A stretch of 64,000 nt of DNA, from positions 310,001-374,000 of the forward strand of contig CAWAPD010000003.1 in assembly GCA_963783865.1 (NCBI GenBank), in the 5' to 3' direction. Numbering within the stretch: position 1 is the stretch's first letter; each line of letters starts with the position of its first letter. Below, one piece after another: positions 7,885-14,471 of this stretch. This DNA comes from CAWAPD01 sp963783865 (GTDB lineage Bacteria; Actinomycetota; Thermoleophilia; UBA2241). The position numbers and the translations under genes were made by a program. Under the pieces are notes generated by a model. That model saw nothing but the letters and a program-made list of their open reading frames with translations. It was not told where the DNA came from and ran no database searches.

Positions 7885-8765
7885 TCGAGCGCCATACCCA
7901 GGACCAGATCGACCGCGCCGTCGCCCACATCAGCTGTATCAAGCACGCCTACCAGGACGGCTCGCGCGTGGAGCTGTGCGGCCTCGACTTCGTCGTCGAG
8001 CGCGGGCGGCGCGTGGCCCTGCTGGGCCCCAACGGCAGCGGCAAGACGACGCTCCTCTTCCATCTGCTCGGGCTGCTCGAGCCGTACGAGGGGTCGGTCC
8101 GCGTCATGGGCGTCGACCCGGGCAAGGACTACGACAAGGTGCGCCGCGACATCGGCGTCGTGCTGCAGGACGTCGACGAGCAGCTCCTGGCGCCCACCGT
8201 GTGGGACGACGTGTCGTTCTCGCCCCGCCAGTACGGCATGCCCCGCGACGAGGTCGAGCGTCGCACGGCCCGGGCGCTCGAGCTGCTCGAGATCCCTCAC
8301 CTGCGGGACAAGGTGCCGCACTACCTGAGCGGCGGCGAGAAGCGCAAGGTCGCGATTGCCGGAGCGCTGGTCATGGAGCCGGCGCTGCTGATCCTGGACG
8401 AGCCCTTCGAGGGCCTCGACGCGCGCTCGCGGCGCCATCTGACGGCATTGCTCAACCGCGAGGTGCGCGAGCGCGGCATGACGCTGATCGCGACCACGCA
8501 CGACGTGAACCTCGTGCCCGAGATGGCCGACGAGGTCTACGTGCTGGCGCACGGCGGCGAGATCGTCATGCACGGCTCGCCGCTCGAGGTGTTCCTGCGC
8601 TCCGACGAGCTGCGCCGGGCCGACATCGAGCCGCCGATCCTCGCGGAGCTGTTCGCGAGGCTCGGCGAACGCCTGGGCCGCGAACTGGCGGTGCCGGCGA
8701 CGGTGGAGGAGGCAGCGGCGCAGCTGGCGGCGCTCGACGACGGCTCGGACGGCGGCTCCGCCTAG
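7881..8765 (+). CDS. cbiO: CbiO-like ECF transporter ATPase
   Basis: 294 residues from a GTG overlapping the cbiQ stop. Walker A GPNGSGKTT (about 51-59), Q-loop VVLQDVDEQLL, signature LSGGEKRKVAIAGAL, Walker B LLILDEPFEGLD and the H-switch ATTHD are all present. It is the energising ATPase of the cobalt/nickel uptake complex. A C-terminal tail of about 40 residues beyond the fold is Glu/Ala-rich. It converges with the QueG-like gene, 12 bases apart. Confidence 0.92.
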   Translation: MIERHTQDQIDRAVAHISCIKHAYQDGSRVELCGLDFVVERGRRVALLGPNGSGKTTLLFHLLGLLEPYEGSVRVMGVDPGKDYDKVRRDIGVVLQDVDEQLLAPTVWDDVSFSPRQYGMPRDEVERRTARALELLEIPHLRDKVPHYLSGGEKRKVAIAGALVMEPALLILDEPFEGLDARSRRHLTALLNREVRERGMTLIATTHDVNLVPEMADEVYVLAHGGEIVMHGSPLEVFLRSDELRRADIEPPILAELFARLGERLGRELAVPATVEEAAAQLAALDDGSDGGSA

Positions 8766-8777
8766 GCCGACACCTGG

Positions 8778-9515
8778 TCAGGTGCGGGCGGCGCCCCGCG
8801 GGCAGACGGCGATACAGATGCCGCAGACCTCGCCCACGTCGCCGAACTCCTCGAGCTGGTGCTCGCAGGCCTTCTCGCGGTAGAGCTCGTCGCGCGTCAT
8901 GCCGGCGCTCCACGTCACGTCGCGGCCTGCGCTGGCCGGGCAGGCGTCGACGCAGCGCCGGCAAGCGCCGCACCGCCCCTCGACGACCGGCTCGTCGGCC
9001 GGCAGCTCGAGGTCGGTGAACACGGTCGCTAACCGGATCCTGGGCCCGAACGCCGGGGTGACGAGCAGCGCCGTCTTGCCGATCCAGCCGAGGCCCGCCT
9101 GGGTGGCGGCCGTCTTGTGCGGGAAGATGCCGGCTTCGCCCCAGTCGGCGATGGGTTCGACGCGGTCGACGACCAGGGCGGGTACGGCCGCCGCGGCGTG
9201 GCCGCCGGCCCGCAGGCCGGCGGCCAGCCTCGCGGCGGCCTCGTTCAGCGCCAGGTTCACGCGCATGTACTCGGCGAAGTAGGCGGGCGTCGGGCCGTTC
9301 TCGACTCCGGCCAGCGCCTCTGGACGCAGCCGCATGCCGAGCGACACGGCGGTCGGCAGGTCGGGAGCCAGCGGACCCCACTCCGGCGCGACGCGGGCCG
9401 CGCCCCACAGGTCGCAGCCGGCGTCGCGCAGCAGGCGGTCGATCGCCCCGGCGTCGATGATGGGGCCGGCGGCGTCGTTCAGCGCACCGGTCATTCCGGT
9501 CTCTTCCTCGGTCAC
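8778..9515 (-). CDS. QueG-like 4Fe-4S double-cluster protein
   Basis: About 245 residues. The C-terminal third has two ferredoxin-type clusters, CGACRRCVDACPA and CGICIAVCPRG, and the middle has the QueG-family HKTAATQAGLGWIGKT block. It is shorter than epoxyqueuosine reductase (about 350-380 residues), lacking the HEAT-like C-terminus, so it belongs to the wider QueG-like Fe-S/corrinoid oxidoreductase group; the substrate is unknown. The GTG at 9513-9515 is chosen because GGGGAGG sits 5 bases upstream; the longest frame reaches 9566 but would start inside the -10 region of a good promoter. Confidence 0.75.
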   Translation of the reverse strand: MTEEETGMTGALNDAAGPIIDAGAIDRLLRDAGCDLWGAARVAPEWGPLAPDLPTAVSLGMRLRPEALAGVENGPTPAYFAEYMRVNLALNEAAARLAAGLRAGGHAAAAVPALVVDRVEPIADWGEAGIFPHKTAATQAGLGWIGKTALLVTPAFGPRIRLATVFTDLELPADEPVVEGRCGACRRCVDACPASAGRDVTWSAGMTRDELYREKACEHQLEEFGDVGEVCGICIAVCPRGAART

Positions 9516-9549
9516 GTCGTCCTCCCCGCTGGGAAAAGCATCATCCAGA

Positions 9550-9578
9550 GTGTAGTCGCACGCCACGTTGTCGACAAA
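9550..9578 (-). promoter_or_regulatory. Promoter of QueG-like gene
   Basis: On the minus strand, TTGTCG (9573-9578) and TACACT (9550-9555) are separated by 17 bp. Transcription would begin near 9543, leaving a leader of about 28 bases with a GGGGAGG ribosome site before the GTG at 9515. Confidence 0.6.
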
Positions 9579-9653
9579 AGGGCCTCCGCGCGTGGCCGGC
9601 GACGCTCCAGATCGCTGAAATCCGCCGCGCCGGGTTTGGCCCCAGCCTGACTC

Positions 9654-9670
9654 AGGACAAAATTAGGACA
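9654..9670 (+). repeat. Tandem AGGACA direct repeat
   Basis: AGGACA occurs at 9654-9659 and 9665-9670, an 11-bp period, in a locally A+T-richer stretch just upstream of the small ORF. One-helical-turn spacing suits an activator or repressor site. It could also be the relic of a mobile-element end. Confidence 0.4.
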
Positions 9671-9703
9671 GAAACTATCTTGAACGGAAGGAGGTGAGAT
9701 CAG

Positions 9704-9775
9704 ATGCGTGGGAAGTCCCAGAAGACCCAGGGTACGCTCAACTTCCGGCTGGCGGTAAGAAACCCCCACCGATGA
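9704..9775 (+). CDS. 23-residue small ORF with consensus ribosome site
   Basis: The ORF begins MRGKSQKTQGTL and ends FRLAVRNPHR, a basic peptide with 7 Arg/Lys. It is preceded by AAGGAGGTGA (9688-9697), an essentially perfect anti-16S match ending 6 bases before the ATG. Upstream DNA is A+T-richer than the surroundings and contains a tandem AGGACA repeat; a G+C hairpin terminator lies 46 bases downstream. Both neighbours point away from or towards it on the other strand, so this is a free-standing transcription unit. I do not recognise the peptide. It may be a small protein, a leader peptide of a regulatory RNA, or a decayed gene start. Confidence 0.45.
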   Translation: MRGKSQKTQGTLNFRLAVRNPHR

Positions 9776-9820
9776 CAGACGATGGATGACTTGGATGCCG
9801 TGCGAAACGGCAGGTCGAGC

Positions 9821-9853
9821 AAGGGGCGGTCCCACGAGGTGGGACCGCCCCTT
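9821..9853. terminator. G+C hairpin between small unit and copA
   Basis: A perfect 15-bp stem (9821-9835 with 9839-9853), loop GAG, ends AAGGGGCGG/CCGCCCCTT followed by TTCC. It serves the small plus-strand unit and could also terminate copA read-through from the other strand. Confidence 0.75.
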
Positions 9854-9901
9854 TCCACGTCTGCAGGCTGAAGCCGGCGCGGCGCCGGCGACGGGGGCGA
9901 C

Positions 9902-12196
9902 TCAGGCCGGCGGCCGGAAGCGCCGTAGGCGCAGGCTGTTGCTGACCACGGTCACGCTCGAGAGGCCCATCGCCGCGGCCGCGAAGATCGGGTTCAGCAG
10001 CACGCCGAACGCGGGGTAGAAGACGCCGGCCGCGAGGGGGATCAGGGCCACGTTGTAGGCGAAGGCCCAGAACAGGTTCTGGCGGATGGTGGTCATCGTG
10101 CGCCGCGACAGGGCGACGGCGGTGACCACGCCGCCCAGATCGCCCGAGATGAGCGTCACGTCGCTCGCCTCGAGGGCGACGTCGCTGCCGGTCCCGATCG
10201 CCACCCCGATGTCGGCCTGCGCCAGGGCGGGGGCGTCGTTGATGCCGTCACCGACCATCGCTACGCGCTGCTCGCCGGCCTGCAGCCGCTTGATCTCGGC
10301 AACCTTGCCGTCGGGCAGGACTTCGGCGACGACCCGGTCGACGCCGACCTCGCGGCCGATCACGTCGGCGGCGCGGCGGTCGTCGCCGGTCAGCATGACG
10401 ACCTCGAGGCCGAGCCCGCGCAGCCGCCGGATCGCGTCGCTCGAGCCGGGCTTGACGCGGTCGGCGACGGCGATCAGGCCGGCGAGCTCGCCGTCGACGG
10501 CCACGTGGACGGCCGTCTTGCCCTCGGCGGCGAGCGCGCCGGCTGTCGCGCCGTCGCCGTTGCTCGAGGCGTCACGCAGCAGCCCCTCGGCCGCCATCTG
10601 CCGCTCGTTGCCGACGATCACCGTGTGGCCGCCGACCTCGGCCCGCACGCCGTGCCCGGCCGTGGCGGCGAAGGCCCGCGCCTCGGGCAGCTCGAGTCCG
10701 CGCTCGGTCGCCTCGCGCACGATCGCCTCGCCCAGCGGGTGCTCCGACCCGACCTCGGCGGCGGCCACCAGGGCCAGCAGTTCGGCCTCGCCCAGGCGTC
10801 CGTCGCCGGGGCGGCCGAGCGTGACCACGTCGGTCACGCTCGGCCGCCCTTCCGTGATCGTGCCCGTCTTGTCGAGGACGACGGCGCGCACCTTCTCGGC
10901 CGTCTCGAGCGACTCGCCGTCGCGGATCAGCACGCCGTTCTCGGCGCCCTTGCCGGTGCCGACCATGACCGCGGTGGGCGTGGCCAACCCCAACGCGCAC
11001 GGGCAGGCGATGACCAGCACGGCGATCGCGTTGAGGATCGCGTAGTTCAGCGACGGGCTGGGACCGAACGCCAGCCAGACGAGGAAGGTCACGAGCGCGA
11101 TGCCCATCACCGTCGGCACGAACCAGCCGGCGATCACGTCGGCCAGCCGGGCGATCGGCGGCTTGGAGCCCTGCGCCTCCTCGACGAGCTTCACGATCTG
11201 CGCCAGCGCCGTCTCGGCGCCCACCCGGGTGGCGCTGAACGTGAACGAGCCGGTGCTGTTGACGGTGCCGCCGATGACCTCGTCGCCGGCCTCCTTGTCG
11301 ACCGGCATCGGCTCGCCGGTCAGCATCGATTCGTCGAGGGCCGAGGCGCCGGTCGTGAGCACGCCGTCGACCGGCACACGCTCGCCGGGGCGCACGCGCA
11401 CGAGGTCGCCGACCAGCACGTCGCCGACCGGCAGGTCGGTTTCGATGCCGTCGCGGATCACCCTCGCGGTGCGCGGCTGCAGGCCGATCAGGCGGCGGAT
11501 GGCCTCGCCGGTCTGGCCCTTGGCCCGCGCCTCGAGCATGCGGCCGAGTAGGATGAGGGTGATGATCAGCGCGGCCGAGTCGAAGTACATCGGCTCGCCC
11601 AGCCCGTGCGCCGTGAAGAAGCCGGGGAAGAGGACGCCGAGCGCGCTGTAGAAGTAGGCGGCCGACGAGCCCATGGCGATCAGGGTGTTCATCGTCGTGT
11701 GCCCGTGGCGCCCCGCCTGCCAGGCGCCGCGGTAGAACTGGGCGCCCACCCAGAACTGCACCGGCGTCGCCAGGGCCCACAGCACCCAGCCGTTGCTGAG
11801 CCACGACGGCACCCAGCCGAGGGCGCCGCCCATGCTGCCGATGAGGATGATGGCCGACAGGACGGCGCCGACGAGCACCTTGCGGCGGAGCCGCAAGTAC
11901 TCACGGCGCCGTCCCTCGGCCTGCTGCTCGGCAGCCTCGGCGGCGCCCTTCTCGGCGTCGGGCAGGGCGGCGATGTCGTACCCGGCGTCGCGCACGGCCT
12001 GCTCGAGGTCGCCGCGCGTCGCCACGCCGGGCTCGTACTCGACGGTCGCCCTCTCGGTGGCGAGGTTCACCGACACGCCCATCACACCGGGGACCTTGCG
12101 CAGCGCCTTCTCGTTGCGCACGGCGCAGGCGGCGCAGGTCATGCCCGAGATAGGGATCTCGGCGGTGGCTGCTGTCGGTGTGGCGGTGTCGGTCAT
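9902..12196 (-). CDS. copA: Copper-translocating P1B-type ATPase (CopA)
   Basis: 764 residues from the ATG at 12196. An N-terminal HMA domain carries GMTCAAC (18-24); then eight transmembrane helices with the CPC metal site (398-400), phosphorylation motif DKTGTIT (442-448), SEHPLGEAI of the nucleotide domain, and MVGDGINDAPAL. It exports Cu(I) from the cytoplasm. The promoter region shared with the divergent phenylacetate-CoA ligase holds two G/C palindromes of the CsoR type, so induction by copper is expected. No copper chaperone or csoR gene is adjacent. Confidence 0.95.
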   Translation of the reverse strand: MTDTATPTAATAEIPISGMTCAACAVRNEKALRKVPGVMGVSVNLATERATVEYEPGVATRGDLEQAVRDAGYDIAALPDAEKGAAEAAEQQAEGRRREYLRLRRKVLVGAVLSAIILIGSMGGALGWVPSWLSNGWVLWALATPVQFWVGAQFYRGAWQAGRHGHTTMNTLIAMGSSAAYFYSALGVLFPGFFTAHGLGEPMYFDSAALIITLILLGRMLEARAKGQTGEAIRRLIGLQPRTARVIRDGIETDLPVGDVLVGDLVRVRPGERVPVDGVLTTGASALDESMLTGEPMPVDKEAGDEVIGGTVNSTGSFTFSATRVGAETALAQIVKLVEEAQGSKPPIARLADVIAGWFVPTVMGIALVTFLVWLAFGPSPSLNYAILNAIAVLVIACPCALGLATPTAVMVGTGKGAENGVLIRDGESLETAEKVRAVVLDKTGTITEGRPSVTDVVTLGRPGDGRLGEAELLALVAAAEVGSEHPLGEAIVREATERGLELPEARAFAATAGHGVRAEVGGHTVIVGNERQMAAEGLLRDASSNGDGATAGALAAEGKTAVHVAVDGELAGLIAVADRVKPGSSDAIRRLRGLGLEVVMLTGDDRRAADVIGREVGVDRVVAEVLPDGKVAEIKRLQAGEQRVAMVGDGINDAPALAQADIGVAIGTGSDVALEASDVTLISGDLGGVVTAVALSRRTMTTIRQNLFWAFAYNVALIPLAAGVFYPAFGVLLNPIFAAAAMGLSSVTVVSNSLRLRRFRPPA

Positions 12197-12270
12197 GCGG
12201 TGTACAATCCCGTGGGTTCGAGGACGAGCCTGCGCGGAAGCGCAGTCCATCCGCTTCCTTTCAGCTTATT

Positions 12271-12283
12271 CCCCCATCGGGGG
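12271..12283. promoter_or_regulatory. CsoR-like palindrome 1
   Basis: CCCCCATCGGGGG with A/T flanks (TTATT and CTAG side). It lies 75 bases upstream of the copA start. C-run/G-run dyads flanked by A/T are the usual CsoR operator form. Confidence 0.5.
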
Positions 12284-12295
12284 GCTAGCATCAAG

Positions 12296-12312
12296 TATAC
12301 CCCCAGGGGTTT
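12296..12312. promoter_or_regulatory. CsoR-like palindrome 2
   Basis: TATACCCCCAGGGGTTT closely resembles CsoR operators (TA-CCCC-N-GGGG-TA). It lies between copA and the ligase gene, 100 bases from copA and 58 bases from the ligase start, so it could control either. Confidence 0.6.
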
Positions 12313-12370
12313 CCTCCGCCGCGGCCGCCGGTGCCGGCCGCGGGCGCGCGACGCACGAAGGAGCCAGGCG

Positions 12371-13675
12371 ATGGCGGCGATCTGGGACGCACGGCACGAG
12401 ACGATGGGCCGCGACGAGCTCGAGGCGGTCCAGTTGGAGCGCCTCGAGGCGGTCGTCGCCAGGGTCTACGAGGCCGTGCCGTTCTATCGCCAGGCAATGG
12501 ACGAGCGCGGGGTGCTCCCCGGCGACGTCACGTCGCTGGCCGACCTCGCGTCGCTGCCCTTCACCACCAAGGACGACTTCCGCACCACCTACCCGTTCGG
12601 CCTGTTCGCCGTGCCGCTCGACGACGTCGTCGAGATCCACTCGTCGTCGGGCACGACCGGCAAGCCCGTCGTCGGTGGCTACACGCGCGACGACCTCGAC
12701 ACGTGGGCGGAGCTCATCGCGCGGCTGGTCACGGCGGCCGGGGTCGTGCGCGGCGACGTGGCCCACGTCGCCTTCGGCTACGGCATGTTCACCGGCGGCT
12801 TCGGCCTGCACTACGGACTGCAGCGCGTGGGCGCCGCCGTCGTGCCCCACTCGGCCGGCAACACACAGCGCCAGATCCAGTTCATGGAGGACTTCGGCGC
12901 CACCGTGCTGATCTGCACGCCGTCGTACGCGCTCCACCTCGGCGAGGTCGTGGAGAAGGCCGGTGTGCGGGACCGCCTCAAGCTGCGCGTGGGGCTGTTC
13001 GGGGCCGAGGCCTGCAGCGACGCCCTGCGCCGCCAGATCGAGGAGCGCTGGCGGATCAGCGCGACCGACAACTACGGCCTGACCGAGGTCATGGGGCCGG
13101 GCGTCGCCGGGGAGTGCGAGTGCAAGCAGGGCATGCATATCAACGAGGACCACTTCCTGGTCGAGGTGCTCGACCCGGCGACGGGCGCGCCGGTGTCCGA
13201 GGGCGAGGTCGGCGAGCTCGTGATCACGAGCCTCACGCGCCAGGCGTCGCCGGTGCTGCGCTACCGCACGCGCGACCTGTCGCGCGTCACCTACGAGCCC
13301 TGCGCCTGCGGCCGCACCACGGCACGCATGCACAAGGTCGTGGGCCGCACCGACGACATGTTCATCATCAGCGGCGTCAACGTGTTCCCGTCGACGATCG
13401 AGTCGGTGCTCTACCGGATCGAGGGGCTCGAGCCACACTACGAGATCGTGCTCGAGCGCAAGGGCGCGCTCGACGGGTTCACGGTGCGGGTCGAGGTCAC
13501 CGAGGCGATCTTCAACGGCTGGATGGACGACCTGGTGGCCTTCGAGAAGCGGGTCGCCGAGGAGCTGCGCTCGGCGCTGCTCGTGCGCCCGCGGGTGCAG
13601 CTCGTCGAGCCGGGCACGCTGGCGCGCTCCGAGGGCAAGGCGCGGCGCGTGATCGACGAGCGCCCGAAGGACTGA
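12371..13675 (+). CDS. Phenylacetate-CoA ligase family adenylate-forming enzyme
   Basis: 434 residues, ATG preceded by GAAGGAG. The AMP-binding motif SSSGTTGKPVVGGYT (about 95-109), the D-N-Y-G-L-T-E motif near 235 and the C-terminal RTDDMFIISGVNVFPS and SEGKARRV (catalytic Lys region) are those of PaaK-type ligases, which make aryl-CoA thioesters from aryl acids, CoA and ATP. A Cys-rich segment (GECECKQG, EPCACGRTTAR) is usual for the family. It stands alone, so phenylacetate is only one possible substrate; indoleacetate or benzoate-like acids are alternatives. Confidence 0.88.
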   Translation: MAAIWDARHETMGRDELEAVQLERLEAVVARVYEAVPFYRQAMDERGVLPGDVTSLADLASLPFTTKDDFRTTYPFGLFAVPLDDVVEIHSSSGTTGKPVVGGYTRDDLDTWAELIARLVTAAGVVRGDVAHVAFGYGMFTGGFGLHYGLQRVGAAVVPHSAGNTQRQIQFMEDFGATVLICTPSYALHLGEVVEKAGVRDRLKLRVGLFGAEACSDALRRQIEERWRISATDNYGLTEVMGPGVAGECECKQGMHINEDHFLVEVLDPATGAPVSEGEVGELVITSLTRQASPVLRYRTRDLSRVTYEPCACGRTTARMHKVVGRTDDMFIISGVNVFPSTIESVLYRIEGLEPHYEIVLERKGALDGFTVRVEVTEAIFNGWMDDLVAFEKRVAEELRSALLVRPRVQLVEPGTLARSEGKARRVIDERPKD

Positions 13676-13696
13676 GCGGTCGGCTCCGGAACGGCG

Positions 13697-13725
13697 AGGG
13701 GCGGGGCCCTGTGGGCCCCGCCCCT
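13697..13725. terminator. G+C hairpin after ligase gene
   Basis: A perfect 13-bp stem (13697-13709 with 13713-13725), loop TGT, 22 bases after the ligase stop. It lies in the convergent gap before the S49-like gene. Confidence 0.75.
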
Positions 13726-13866
13726 GCTTGGAGCATCCTCTCCCCGCGAGTGGTCTCCACCACTTGTATCGGGGCCGGCCGTGCGGCTTGAGATAGGACA
13801 GCTGTCTATCGAGAGGCGGAGAAGGGCGGGTGAGGCCGAAGGCGAGCGCCGGGCCGTCGGGGCCGA

Positions 13867-14466
13867 TCAGCGATCCGCAGGCGTGCCGGAGGCACGCTTG
13901 CGCACGCCGGCGAGCGGCAGGAACAGCGGCGATACCCGGGCCCGCGCCGGCTGCGGGTACAGCGAGAGGAGCTCGAGCAGCGTGTGGAGCTCCCCGGGAG
14001 GGATCGGCTCGGTGGGCGCCGCCGCGACGCCCTCGACCGCGGCGTCGGGCCCGACCAGCACCTGCGTCGCGGCGGCGCCCAGTCGCTCGAGCCCGCCCAG
14101 GCCGTAGGCCGGCACCCAGATCGTCAGGGCGCCGCGCCGCCCGGCCAGCGCCTCGACCACCGGCCCGGCGTCGAACGGCACGCCGCCCGGCATATGCACG
14201 ATCAGGTCGATCGGCGCCGACCGGGGCGCACGGGCGATCGCCCGGCCGAGCTCGTCGCCCAGCGGGCAGGTGACGTAGCGCAGCACCGGCAGGCCGAGGA
14301 CGGCGATCTGATCCTGGCGGTGGACCAAGGCCAGCGGGAGCGAACCGCGGCGGCGGCCGAAGGCGCGGAGCGCCCGCCGCCGCCGCCCATCGACCGCCAG
14401 CCACTGGATCACCGGCGAGGCGGCGACCGCCACGCCGATCAGGGCAAGCAGGGTGAGCGGGGACAT
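13867..14466 (-). CDS. S49/SDH-type (ClpP-fold) membrane protein, nucleophile not conserved
   Basis: 199 residues, starting at the ATG five bases after the gspE-like stop. An N-terminal transmembrane segment (about 4-20) precedes a ClpP-fold segment with IDLIVHMPGGVPFDAGPVVEAL, the family's H-x-P-G-G block. In serine-dehydrogenase-proteinase relatives (PF01972) the next block is Y-A-M-S-G-G with the catalytic Ser; here it reads PAYGLGGLERL, so no Ser is available. It is therefore probably a non-peptidase relative. Co-transcription with a GspE-type ATPase suggests a role at the membrane in the same process. Confidence 0.65.
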   Translation of the reverse strand: MSPLTLLALIGVAVAASPVIQWLAVDGRRRRALRAFGRRRGSLPLALVHRQDQIAVLGLPVLRYVTCPLGDELGRAIARAPRSAPIDLIVHMPGGVPFDAGPVVEALAGRRGALTIWVPAYGLGGLERLGAAATQVLVGPDAAVEGVAAAPTEPIPPGELHTLLELLSLYPQPARARVSPLFLPLAGVRKRASGTPADR

Positions 14467-14471
14467 CGCGC

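Noticed and set aside
9640..9700. Insertion-sequence end
   Set aside because: Only a short direct repeat is present; no transposase, inverted terminal repeat pair or target duplication was found.
9782..9871. Second small ORF (about 29 codons) after the 23-codon ORF
   Set aside because: It has no ribosome site and runs through the terminator hairpin.
13792..13810. Near-palindrome GATAG(G)ACAG-CTGTCTATC
   Set aside because: It lies between convergent genes with no promoter nearby and one arm has an extra base; no role can be supported.
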